From NCBI GenBank assembly GCA_051252515.1, contig JBPOFS010000009.1:54833-118832 (forward strand): DNA of 64,000 nt, written 5' to 3'. Positions within the stretch are counted from its first letter, which is position 1. Each line of letters starts with the position of its first letter. The stretch comes from UBA5078 sp051252515. Lineage in GTDB: Bacteria > Pseudomonadota > Gammaproteobacteria > Pseudomonadales > Pseudohongiellaceae. A program made the translations under genes and the position numbers. Of this stretch, positions 55,136-63,279 are shown one piece after another. The notes beneath the pieces are model-generated. The model was not told where the DNA came from. It did no database searches and saw only the letters and a list, made by a program, of their open reading frames with translations.

Positions 55136-56515
55136 TTACGAGCTCGCCGACTCGCTTCCAACGCCAGCGGGGCTAGAAGCAAAATAGCGGCCAAATAGGT
55201 TTTGCATGACCCAAAGTACCGTTATCGCCACAATTAATAGGATCCCCCACTGAGTCAACGACACGTAGAACGCCCTGTTGATTATAGGCAATGCTATGTC
55301 ATAGGCCGAAAGCACTTCCCACCGCTCTGCCATCCAGTGCCATGCGCTATGCGCGACTAGTGCGGATAAGATAATAACGCCCATGCGCTCTGCCACGAAA
55401 TACCGGTACAAGAGAACAAGTAACGGCACCACAATACAAAGCACCAGTAATTGACCCAACTCCACACCGACATTGAATGCTAGCAACGAGGTCAACAAAT
55501 GCCCCCCTGCAAACTGCATGCTTTCAGTAAGCAGGAACGAGAAACCAAACCCATGCACCAGACCGAAGCCAAACGTCACCAGCCATCGATTCTCTTGCTT
55601 GAAACCTATGATGTTCTCAAACGCCATATACACGATAGATAGCGCAATGAGCGTTTCGATAAAAGGTGGAAACCATAAGGCCGACGGCACCACACCAAAC
55701 AACGAAGAGATCAGTGTAATAGAGTGCGCGATAGTAAATGAGGTGATCACGGGCACTAGCGCTTTGATATTCCTAAAAGGGATCACCAAACAGAGCAAAA
55801 ACAATATGTGGTCGGTTCCTTCTAGAATATGGAAGAACCCCATTATCACAAACCGCCAAGCTGCCTGAAACCAGCTAGGATCAAGGCTTACAAGGCCTGG
55901 ATTGCCAACAAACGCAAATGGGCGCTCGGCCCCACTTGGCAATATGTAGCGCAGAACAGTATTCGTCTCTATACCCAGTATCGCTAAGCGCGAATCGACA
56001 GAAAAACGCGATTCAGCCGATTCAATAGGGTATGTGATCAACGCATCTAAATGCCCCTGCCTCCAATAGAGGTTTACAGAGTCATCAATTTTAGGGCTTT
56101 GAAGATTAGCCAGTGCCGTCTCGTAGGAAACAAAAGAGCGATCCACAGGCAATGACACACGCACGTCACGCACCTCATAGTCTGTTAACTGTCGCCCCTC
56201 TTCAAAGAAATGAATATTGCCGAGGATATAGGCTTGCACGGCCGTTTGTAGCTCAGGGTCTGCTTCTGAGAAAATCAGAAAGCCCGGCGTACCGTGCTTA
56301 GGAAAGTCTATCTCCCCCAAGGCATCCATAGGCACCCGCACTAGCACCGAGAGTTGATTCCCTTCAGGTTTGACGAACGCCTGAACAGCAACACTTAATG
56401 GAACATCATCCGCCAACACAGTTTTAGCAGGTAAAAACGCTACAAAAAAATACATAAAAATGGCTAACCCACGCCAAAGTCCTGAAAAATTCGTGCCCCA
56501 AGCCCCCCTCAACAC
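55136..56515 (-). CDS. HupE/UreJ-family membrane protein
   Basis: About 459 residues if the GTG at 56515 is the start, which gives a well-formed signal peptide ending KTVLADD. A GTG at 56617 and an ATG at 56455 are alternatives. A periplasmic domain of about 190 residues precedes a HupE/UreJ_2-type domain with six or seven membrane helices. Conserved histidine motifs are FFHILEGTDHILFLL, IAHSITLI, GFGLVHGFGFSFLL and LVAHSAWHWM. HupE and UreJ proteins are thought to move nickel or related metals. Its place between copper-monooxygenase-like genes and a zinc-lyase-like gene suggests a metal-supply role, which is only an inference. Confidence 0.8.
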   Translation of the reverse strand: MLRGAWGTNFSGLWRGLAIFMYFFVAFLPAKTVLADDVPLSVAVQAFVKPEGNQLSVLVRVPMDALGEIDFPKHGTPGFLIFSEADPELQTAVQAYILGNIHFFEEGRQLTDYEVRDVRVSLPVDRSFVSYETALANLQSPKIDDSVNLYWRQGHLDALITYPIESAESRFSVDSRLAILGIETNTVLRYILPSGAERPFAFVGNPGLVSLDPSWFQAAWRFVIMGFFHILEGTDHILFLLCLVIPFRNIKALVPVITSFTIAHSITLISSLFGVVPSALWFPPFIETLIALSIVYMAFENIIGFKQENRWLVTFGFGLVHGFGFSFLLTESMQFAGGHLLTSLLAFNVGVELGQLLVLCIVVPLLVLLYRYFVAERMGVIILSALVAHSAWHWMAERWEVLSAYDIALPIINRAFYVSLTQWGILLIVAITVLWVMQNLFGRYFASSPAGVGSESASS

Positions 56516-56761
56516 TGGATTGCCATTATTTTTTCTAGGACTAAAACCTATATTTTTCAACTCAAAACCCTCTATGTTATTGTTTTGTCGCAAGTCTAAA
56601 CACCAACGAATATGCACCTCTCGGCCAAATGTAAGTTTTTGTAATCAGACCAAGGAAATCACTGAAACCGAGTATACTTTACTGCACAGAAGTGAGTATA
56701 CTTCGTCTTGGTCTAAAAAAAACAAAGCCTCAGTAGAGACTTACCCCGGAGGGAAATAAGA

Positions 56762-57946
56762 ATGACAAAACATTTGAAATATGCGGCAGGAGCCACATTT
56801 GCACTAGGGTTGGTAGCACTTGGTGTGAGCCAATCTCAGTTCCAAGAGCCTGCTGAAGCAGCCAGTGACATGGTAATGGCGCCAACTTTTTTGGTTGATC
56901 CGTATTGGCCAAAGCCACTTCCAAATAACTGGATTCTAGGCCGCACAATCGGCGTGGACGTTGATGCGCGTGATCACGTATTCATCGTACACCGCGACCA
57001 AGACTCTATGTTCGGTGGCGCTACTGAAATCGGTCTTAAGCTTGGCGTCAGTGGCTGCTGTACTCCAGCACCACCCATCATCGAATTTGACCCTGCAGGT
57101 AATGTTGTAAACGCATGGGGCGGTCCTGGTGACGGATTCACATGGCCAGCTTCTAACCACGGTATCGATGTTGCCCCAAATGGTAACGTTTGGATCGGCG
57201 GTAATGGCGGCGGTGACTCACACGTTCTAGTATTCACTGGTGACGGCAACTTCGTTGCAGAATACGGTGAGGCAGGCAATGCTGCTGACAGCAACTCTAC
57301 AGAACACTTCGGCCAAGTTGCTGAAATTTCAGTAGATGCGCAAACTAACGAAGTATACCTAGCTGACGGCTATGGCAATAAGCGTATTGCTGTAATTGAC
57401 GCCAACACTGGTGCATTTAAGCGTTATTGGGGTGCTTACGGCAACCGTCCTGAAGATGGTCGCGTTCCTTACACTCCAGGTGAGCCACTACCTACTCAGT
57501 TCCGTGGTCCTGTTCACTGTGCTGCTCCTTCTAACGATGGTTTGCTGTATGTTTGCGACCGTGGTGCTGACCGTATCCAAGTATTCCGTAAAGACGGTAC
57601 ATACGTAAGAGAAGTACAAGTTGCTCCTGAAACGTTGAACCAGGGTTCTACTTGGGACATCGACTTCTCAAAAGATGCTGAGCAAAAGTACTTGTACCTA
57701 GCTGACGGACAAAACTTCCGTGTATACATCCTTGATCGTCAATCTCTAGAAGTTCTAACTAGCTTTGGTCACGGTGGTCGTGGTCCTGGTCAGTGGTATG
57801 CGCCTCACAGCCTTGCTACTAACTCTTCTGGCGACATCTTCACTACTGAAACTTACGAAGGTAAGCGTGTTCAGAAGTTTGCCTACCAAGGCATCAGCGA
57901 AGTACCTCGCGTACAAGGCGCTGCATGGCCTGCAGACAAGCTATAA
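56762..57946 (+). CDS. Exported NHL-repeat protein resembling peptidyl-alpha-hydroxyglycine lyase (PAL)
   Basis: A 394-residue exported protein with a signal peptide (FALGLVALGVSQSQF region) and a six-bladed NHL beta-propeller. Motifs match the lyase half of eukaryotic PAM as I recall it: Arg78 in DHVFIVHRDQ (PAM FHRGDHVW), His133 in SNHGIDV, Tyr204 in ADGYGNKRI (PAM DGYCNSRI), His252 in VHCAAPSNDG and the following CDRGADRIQVF, and His349 in APHSLATNSSGD. These are the Arg, the catalytic Tyr and the three zinc-binding His. The Met two residues before the last His in PAM is Ala here. The gene uses the restricted codon set of highly expressed genes (mostly GGT, CGT, GCT, TCT). A GGAGGG site precedes the ATG and a terminator follows. 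Confidence 0.87.
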   Translation: MTKHLKYAAGATFALGLVALGVSQSQFQEPAEAASDMVMAPTFLVDPYWPKPLPNNWILGRTIGVDVDARDHVFIVHRDQDSMFGGATEIGLKLGVSGCCTPAPPIIEFDPAGNVVNAWGGPGDGFTWPASNHGIDVAPNGNVWIGGNGGGDSHVLVFTGDGNFVAEYGEAGNAADSNSTEHFGQVAEISVDAQTNEVYLADGYGNKRIAVIDANTGAFKRYWGAYGNRPEDGRVPYTPGEPLPTQFRGPVHCAAPSNDGLLYVCDRGADRIQVFRKDGTYVREVQVAPETLNQGSTWDIDFSKDAEQKYLYLADGQNFRVYILDRQSLEVLTSFGHGGRGPGQWYAPHSLATNSSGDIFTTETYEGKRVQKFAYQGISEVPRVQGAAWPADKL

Positions 57947-57985
57947 GTCTGTACCGATATAGCTAAGCCCTTTTAGGGTTTGTAT

Positions 57986-58023
57986 AAAAGCCACCGCTTC
58001 GTTTTACGATCGGTGGCTTTTTT
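57986..58023 (+). terminator. Terminator after the PAL-like gene
   Basis: An 11-bp stem (AAAAGCCACCG with CGGTGGCTTTT) has a 14-base loop and a T-run of six. It lies 39 bases after the stop codon, so the gene is probably monocistronic. Confidence 0.9.
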
Positions 58024-58124
58024 CATTGTCAGTTGAATGAAATCCACAATTAAATTAAGTTTGTATTCAGCTGTTCTACGTCACAATTACAATACTGATA
58101 ACCGATAAAAATTTTGGAGTTGCT

Positions 58125-58655
58125 ATGAGCGTTCGCCGTTTCCTTACTCACCTGTCGCTAGTGTGCGCATTTTTCCTGTCTACGCTTGCAAGCGCCGATG
58201 ACATTACTATCCAATACGAATACAAGCTGGACCCTCAAGTAGATTTCAGCAAAGCACCTAAGGGCGCGTTGAAAGTGGATGCCTTTACCGACACACGTGG
58301 GGCAGCAGATGCACGCTCAATCGGTGAATACACCGTAGAGATCCCCGTCACCGAGATGATTCACAGTGCCTTTACCCAAGCTTTTGTAGCGGGCGGCGCC
58401 GGATTGGTGGAAGAAGGTCAGGGGCTAACACTCAGCGGAGAAGTGACCGAGTTTTCAGTTGCAGACAAAGACGGCGAATATGACGTAACCGTTCGCACTC
58501 ACGTCACGCTCCGAGCAGGCACACGCTCAGCCTATGACACGGTTGTATTTGGCCGTGCAAGCGCACCGGAGATCGAAGCAGCAATTAGTGCAGCGCTCGA
58601 CAAGCTCGTACACTCCCTGATCTGGGATGACTACTTCTTAATGGAAGTCATTTAA
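58125..58655 (+). CDS. Hypothetical exported protein
   Basis: A 176-residue protein with a signal peptide (LSLVCAFFLSTLASADD). The mature part has the look of the YajG-type outer-membrane lipoprotein fold (GALKVDAFTDTRGAADARSI, then LTLSGEVTEFSV), but it lacks a lipobox cysteine. No specific function can be given. TTTTGGAGTT ahead of the ATG is a good binding site. The NIPSNAP gene follows after 36 bases, probably in the same transcript. Confidence 0.7.
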   Translation: MSVRRFLTHLSLVCAFFLSTLASADDITIQYEYKLDPQVDFSKAPKGALKVDAFTDTRGAADARSIGEYTVEIPVTEMIHSAFTQAFVAGGAGLVEEGQGLTLSGEVTEFSVADKDGEYDVTVRTHVTLRAGTRSAYDTVVFGRASAPEIEAAISAALDKLVHSLIWDDYFLMEVI

Positions 58656-58691
58656 GTCTATGTAAGCTTAATAAAAATAAGGTGAAAAACC

Positions 58692-59117
58692 ATGTTCCTC
58701 AATATACGTAAAGCTGTAGTTTTGTGTTCCGCAGTACTCTTGAGCGTAAACATTCTCAGTACTACAGCAATTGCCCAAGGCAACGAAAGAGTATTCGAGC
58801 TACGCACATATACCGCGACGCCCGGCAATCTTGATAAGCTATTGACTCGATTCAGAGATCACACAATGCGTATTTTTGAGAAACATGGCATGACTAATAT
58901 TGCGTATTGGATTCCTACCGATGAAACAGAGGCTGAAAACACGCTAGTCTATATATTGGCGCACGAAAGCCGAGCGCAAGCAGACAGGTCCTGGCAAGCT
59001 TTTTCACAAGACCCTGAATGGCAGAAGGTTAATGAGGATTCAAACGCGGATGGAGCAATATTAGAAGGTGTCGTGCGCAAATACATGACCACTACCGACT
59101 TCTCGCCCATGAAGTAA
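58692..59117 (+). CDS. Exported NIPSNAP-family protein
   Basis: A 141-residue protein with a signal peptide (VVLCSAVLLSVNILSTTAIAQ) and a NIPSNAP domain. The domain is recognised from VFELRTYTATPGNLDKLLTR, FRDHTMRIFEKHGMTNIAYW and the C-terminal DPEWQKV region. The family has a ferredoxin-like dimeric fold. Most bacterial members are cytoplasmic, so an exported one is unusual. Its biochemical role is unknown. Confidence 0.85.
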   Translation: MFLNIRKAVVLCSAVLLSVNILSTTAIAQGNERVFELRTYTATPGNLDKLLTRFRDHTMRIFEKHGMTNIAYWIPTDETEAENTLVYILAHESRAQADRSWQAFSQDPEWQKVNEDSNADGAILEGVVRKYMTTTDFSPMK

Positions 59118-59126
59118 AGAAGTGAC

Positions 59127-59164
59127 GCGATCGAGCTGACCTAACATCAGCTTGATCGCTCTTT
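59127..59164. terminator. Hairpin between convergent NIPSNAP and the small membrane gene
   Basis: A 13-bp stem (GCGATCGAGCTGA with TCAGCTTGATCGC, one G-T pair) with a seven-base loop is followed by TCTTT. It lies between two converging transcripts and probably ends the plus-strand one. Confidence 0.75.
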
Positions 59165-59288
59165 AACCGTAGGCCATCTCTAGCAGCTCTCTCACTCCTT
59201 GTATTTGAACTCCCCAATACACCAGTGCGACGAGCACAATGGCAGAAGAAACTGTCAGAGCTATTATTTCCAAACGATCCATTTTCAT
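59163..59288 (-). CDS. Small single-helix membrane protein (41 residues)
   Basis: The frame runs from the ATG at 59286-59288 to a TAA at 59163. It starts MKMDRLEIIALTVSSAIVLV and ends with a short amphipathic tail (QGVRELLEMAYG). One membrane helix covers about residues 7-26. A very strong purine-rich site (GGGGAGGGG) precedes the ATG by six bases. It is 63 bases downstream of the DUF6644 gene on the same strand. I recognise no family; a small subunit of a membrane complex with the two DUF6644 proteins is a reasonable inference. Confidence 0.65.
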   Translation of the reverse strand: MKMDRLEIIALTVSSAIVLVALVYWGVQIQGVRELLEMAYG

Positions 59289-59351
59289 GTTTTCCCCTCC
59301 CCTAAAGCATCTTCACGTTTACGCCTCACAGCAAGCTGTTCGACATACAAA

Positions 59352-59828
59352 TCACGAGAACCCAATCCATCGTCCTGTAGCCGCTACGGAGAACCAAATC
59401 ACCATCGATGCAAGAGCTACCGATTTCAGGACTATGGGATTGATCTCACTATGAGGTCGTTTAAGCAACGGTCGTTTAATCACAAAAACAAATAGAATGC
59501 CGGTAGCCAAGGCGGCCATTTTTGCCCAGTAGAAGGAGTTGTAGTACAACTTAGTCGCTACGGCAGCTGCCATGAATATTCCTGTGGCTACGATGATGAC
59601 AAGTGCCACCCTAAACCACTTATAGGCATTTTCGGTTACTTGCTCAGATGGAACATCTCGCAGTATCACATTCAACAATCGAAGATCGGTGAGCAATACC
59701 GTCCCCCCTAGCAGCGCTAATGCCATCAGGTGGAGCGATTGCCCGATCGCATACACGCCACCATAACTCTTCCCTATCGATCCCAATAAAGATGTTTCGG
59801 CCCATTCAAAAAAACTTAGTAATTCCAT
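59352..59828 (-). CDS. DUF6644-like membrane protein
   Basis: A 158-residue protein with four membrane helices. It starts FFEWAETSLLGSIGKS, and the second helix region contains SLHLMALALLGGTVLLTDLR, a pattern I associate with DUF6644. A histidine in that helix (LHLM) and a C-terminal SVAATGRWIGFS recur in its neighbour, so the two are paralogues. The family is uncharacterised. The paired conserved histidines in helices suggest metal or haem binding, but this is untested. Confidence 0.7.
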   Translation of the reverse strand: MELLSFFEWAETSLLGSIGKSYGGVYAIGQSLHLMALALLGGTVLLTDLRLLNVILRDVPSEQVTENAYKWFRVALVIIVATGIFMAAAVATKLYYNSFYWAKMAALATGILFVFVIKRPLLKRPHSEINPIVLKSVALASMVIWFSVAATGRWIGFS

Positions 59829-59864
59829 GCGGGTCTCCTTAATTCAGACCAAACAGGCCGGCGA

Positions 59865-60425
59865 TTATTCCGCCATACACCCTGCAGCCCAAGCCATGAA
59901 TTCAGATTGCGATCGGTAACAGTCGTACCAGTCATAGGCAATCAAACGTCCAGTCGTCACCACACCACCCCACAACCCTAACGACAACCCCGCGGCGTAT
60001 CGCAGTCTTATAGGGGCTTTTGGCTCGGAATCCCACGAGGCGACAGACTCATTCATTTTTTTATGGAACATCCACGCATTCACCGCCGCCGCAAACAGCA
60101 GCACTAATTTAATACGGAACCATATACTTTGGGTTGTGCGCACGGGAACTGCGAAGAAGAGTAATAAGCCAGTCACTACCATAACCGTAAAACCAATCAT
60201 CATGGGAATGTTGAGGCGAGCAGCAATACGAGAGGCGGGAACATTAGTCAGCGTCAGCCCTAACATCCGCATGTCTATTATGAAGAGCATGCCCAATGAG
60301 ACAGCTAGCGATAAAACGTGAGTAGACTCTACCCAGTTATACATATAGTAAGATTCATGCAGGCGCGTGCTCAACTCAAACGAGTCAAGCCATTGCGCAA
60401 AGTCGAATAACCCTTGATTGAGCAC
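59865..60425 (-). CDS. DUF6644-like membrane protein
   Basis: A 186-residue protein with four membrane helices and a short soluble loop. The region WVESTHVLSLAVSLGMLFII plus DMRMLGL parallels the neighbour's block, with histidines in equivalent helices and the end motif GVVTTGRLIAYDWYDC. Compared with the paralogue it has an extra C-terminal segment with two cysteines. It is upstream in the same operon, 36 bases apart, followed by the 41-residue gene. Confidence 0.7.
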   Translation of the reverse strand: MLNQGLFDFAQWLDSFELSTRLHESYYMYNWVESTHVLSLAVSLGMLFIIDMRMLGLTLTNVPASRIAARLNIPMMIGFTVMVVTGLLLFFAVPVRTTQSIWFRIKLVLLFAAAVNAWMFHKKMNESVASWDSEPKAPIRLRYAAGLSLGLWGGVVTTGRLIAYDWYDCYRSQSEFMAWAAGCMAE

Positions 60426-60601
60426 TTACATCCCCCCACAGGTGTATTTTATTTTTATAGCTCATCTAACGTTGAAGCAACTACAGTACAGAGATTGTCT
60501 TGGAACACAAAATAGCATAGAAATCATCAAAGCAAGCCGTGTTCATTATCTACCTGGCTTAAATACCGCTCTGCTTACCAACTCTAGCTTTACGATTAAC
60601 T

Positions 60602-61282
60602 TTATTTACTGCCATCAAAACCGATTTTCGAACCAAATCGTTGTTTTATATAGTCAAAAATTGCGGATAAGAAAAATATCACGCCCCCCATCTCCATCCC
60701 TTCTTCAACAGGTGTCCACAAATTGTAGCCCATAGTATCTAGTGCATCGTTGTATAAATAAGGCTCCGTCGCCAGCTCAACACCAACGGCTCCGCCCACA
60801 AATATTGCACCGGCCATCATAAATTGGACCGCCACCTTTGTTGGCAACGACGTGAGGAACTTTACATACATGACGCCTATTACCAATACCACTATAAGAC
60901 CAGGAACCGCCCACGAAATCTGAATCACCGTATTGAGCGTCTCATGAAATCCTGCTATTTCATCAATCGACATGAAGGCAAACCCAAAACCCAAGCCTAG
61001 CCAATATTTAGCGTTGGCATCTTTTCGCTGCTTACATAGGATCGACACCAAAAACAGCACGATAGCAGTGATCAATAACAGCATTGACGAAAACCAGGTT
61101 GGAATACTCTCCTCTTCATCGACGTCAAATAACTCGCGCAGAAGCCATGGCAGATCCACAAACCCGTAATGCAGCACGGTTAAGAACGTATGTATGGCCA
61201 AAAGCAAGGCACAGCTAATGGCTAACCGCTTTATTAGCTTCTCAGACGAAAACGGGATACTTAACTCAGAAGGTTTGGCCAT
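60602..61282 (-). CDS. Hypothetical multi-pass membrane protein
   Basis: A 226-residue protein with six predicted membrane helices. Charged and aromatic motifs in the helices (FMSIDEIAGFHETLN and WTPVEEGMEMGGVIFF) include acidic residues and a histidine that could bind a metal or cofactor. I do not recognise the family. It lies 176 bases upstream of the DUF6644 pair on the same strand and could share its transcript. Confidence 0.65.
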   Translation of the reverse strand: MAKPSELSIPFSSEKLIKRLAISCALLLAIHTFLTVLHYGFVDLPWLLRELFDVDEEESIPTWFSSMLLLITAIVLFLVSILCKQRKDANAKYWLGLGFGFAFMSIDEIAGFHETLNTVIQISWAVPGLIVVLVIGVMYVKFLTSLPTKVAVQFMMAGAIFVGGAVGVELATEPYLYNDALDTMGYNLWTPVEEGMEMGGVIFFLSAIFDYIKQRFGSKIGFDGSK

Positions 61283-61452
61283 ACGATAAAAACTGCCCTA
61301 TAAAATGGTTTATGTGTGAGCTCGACTACTCAGCACGAGTATAATCTGTCACAGACTGTATAACAAAATACCCAACTCCGTGACTCCATGACACAAACAC
61401 CTACAAAGTCCAGTTCCACCCTATTTCAAGGGTATTCAAGGCCTTTTAATTA

Positions 61453-61482
61453 TTGTGCCTAGCGTGCCGACCTTGTTATGAT
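61453..61482 (+). promoter_or_regulatory. Possible promoter of the cstA-like gene
   Basis: TTGTGC and TATGAT are 18 bases apart, with the second box 42 bases before the ATG. The match is moderate, and I see no clear CRP-type palindrome despite the family's known catabolite control in E. coli. Confidence 0.35.
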
Positions 61483-61524
61483 GCGTCCTCTTTTTTACAA
61501 TAAAAAACCACTGGAGAACGCCCT

Positions 61525-63225
61525 ATGTCCTCGGTAATGATAGTACTTTTGGGTCTTGCCGGATTCACATTTGGCTGGTTTGTTTACTCACGCTTTATCG
61601 CAGAGAAGATATACAAACTAGACCCAAATTTCGTCACACCTTCACACCAAGTCAACGACGGCGTTGACTATGTTCCAACTAATAAGTTTGTACTCTGGGG
61701 CGCACATTTCACCTCAGTTGCGGGCGCGGCCCCTATCGTAGGCCCAGCTATCGCAGTTTACTGGGGCTGGGTACCTGCTGTTCTATGGGTAACCTTCGGT
61801 TCTGTATTCTTTGCTGGCGTTCACGACATGGGCGCACTCTGGGCAAGCAGCCGTCATGGGGCAAAGTCTATCGGTGCACTTTCTGAATCAGTTGTCGGTG
61901 CACGCACACGTTCTTTGTTCATGATCGTGATCTTCCTTCTTCTATTGATGGTTAACGCCGTATTCGGCACTATCATCGCTGGGGAAATGGTCACCATTCC
62001 TACTTCAGTATTCCCTGCTTGGGCAGCAATACCAGTAGCAGTCGCTATCGGGTTCTTGATTCGTCGCAAAGCCAACCTATTACTTATCTCAGTAATCGGC
62101 GTCAGCATTCTCTACTTCACTATTTATGTAGGAAGTGAGATGCCATTGGCTCTACCAGAGAGCTTCTTGGACACAATCGGCCTTAGCTCTAACGCTGCTT
62201 GGATTATCTTGTTGTTTGCTTATGCTGCTGTAGCATCCATGTTACCAGTCTGGGCATTGCTACAGCCTCGTGATTACATCAATGGCGCGCAGCTCGTTGT
62301 AGGTCTATTCCTACTATACGGCGCAGTGTTCCTTTCTTTGCCAGAGATCACAGCACCAGCCTTCAATGATGTTCCTGAAGGAACCCCTAGCATCTTCCCA
62401 CTATTGTTTATCACGATAGCCTGTGGCGCATTATCTGGGTTCCATGGCATCGTTGCCTCGGGTACAAGCTCTAAGCAACTAGATAAAGAGCCAGACGCTC
62501 GTTTTGTTGGCTATCTAGGTGCATTAGGTGAAGGCTCACTAGCACTAATCACAATCATCGCAGTGTGTGGCGCTTACTATGCTTCTTCAACAGAAGTGTG
62601 GCATGAACTTTACGCAGCGTTTGGTGCCGGTGGTGCAGCAGCGTTCATCGAAGGCGGCGGCAACCTACTAACAGCTGGTTGGGGTCTACCAAATCTGTTC
62701 GCGACAACATTGCTCGCGACGATGGTAGTTCTATTCGCTGGTACCACTATGGATGCTGGTGTTCGTTTGCAACGCTACATCATCCAAGAATGGGGCAACA
62801 TCTATAACATCAACATCCTTAAAGGCAATGTTGCTGCGACTTTCGTTGCAGTGGGCACTTGCTTACTACTGGCCTTTGGCGCCGGCGGATCTGAAGGCAA
62901 TGGCGGTAATGTTATTTGGCCACTATTCGGGGCAACCAACCAGATCCTTGCAAGTTTGACGCTGTTGGTTATCTCAATCTTCTTGATGAAGCTTGGTCGT
63001 CCAGCGCGCTACACTCTTATGCCAATGGTTTTTGTACTAATCATGTCAGTATGGGGTAGCTTGATCCAACTTATGGGTTTCTACAGAAACGAACAGTGGC
63101 TACTAGCAGCACTAAGCATCGCCGCCTTAATAGCGAGCATCTTGGTTATACTTGAAGCGGTCTCTGTAATATCCGCACTCAAGAGAAATGGACCACCAGC
63201 TGCTGAGGCCGAAGACGCCAAATAA
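61525..63225 (+). CDS. CstA-family transporter (carbon-starvation protein A-like)
   Basis: A 566-residue membrane protein with about 15 helices and a CstA N-terminal domain, recognised from NKFVLWGAHFTSVAGAAPIV and GPAIAVYWGW, then SVFFAGVHDMGALWASSRHG. E. coli members of the family transport peptides or pyruvate. This one is shorter than E. coli CstA (701). The strong codon bias (many GGT, CGT, CTA) suggests good expression. A GGAGAA site precedes the ATG and a strong terminator follows, so it is monocistronic. Confidence 0.9.
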   Translation: MSSVMIVLLGLAGFTFGWFVYSRFIAEKIYKLDPNFVTPSHQVNDGVDYVPTNKFVLWGAHFTSVAGAAPIVGPAIAVYWGWVPAVLWVTFGSVFFAGVHDMGALWASSRHGAKSIGALSESVVGARTRSLFMIVIFLLLLMVNAVFGTIIAGEMVTIPTSVFPAWAAIPVAVAIGFLIRRKANLLLISVIGVSILYFTIYVGSEMPLALPESFLDTIGLSSNAAWIILLFAYAAVASMLPVWALLQPRDYINGAQLVVGLFLLYGAVFLSLPEITAPAFNDVPEGTPSIFPLLFITIACGALSGFHGIVASGTSSKQLDKEPDARFVGYLGALGEGSLALITIIAVCGAYYASSTEVWHELYAAFGAGGAAAFIEGGGNLLTAGWGLPNLFATTLLATMVVLFAGTTMDAGVRLQRYIIQEWGNIYNINILKGNVAATFVAVGTCLLLAFGAGGSEGNGGNVIWPLFGATNQILASLTLLVISIFLMKLGRPARYTLMPMVFVLIMSVWGSLIQLMGFYRNEQWLLAALSIAALIASILVILEAVSVISALKRNGPPAAEAEDAK

Positions 63226-63243
63226 GATCAGTTAGTTGAACAG

Positions 63244-63279
63244 AAAAGCCCCTGAGCTATCTGGCTCAGGGGCTTTTTT
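63244..63279 (+). terminator. Terminator after the cstA-like gene
   Basis: An 11-bp GC-rich stem (AGCCCCTGAGC with GCTCAGGGGCT) with a six-base loop is followed by TTTTTT. It lies 18 bases after the stop codon. Confidence 0.93.

Noticed and set aside
59199..59495. Plus-strand frame of 98 codons opposite the small membrane gene and DUF6644
   Set aside because: Its composition is not protein-like (many Ser, Arg and His) and it overlaps two better supported minus-strand genes.
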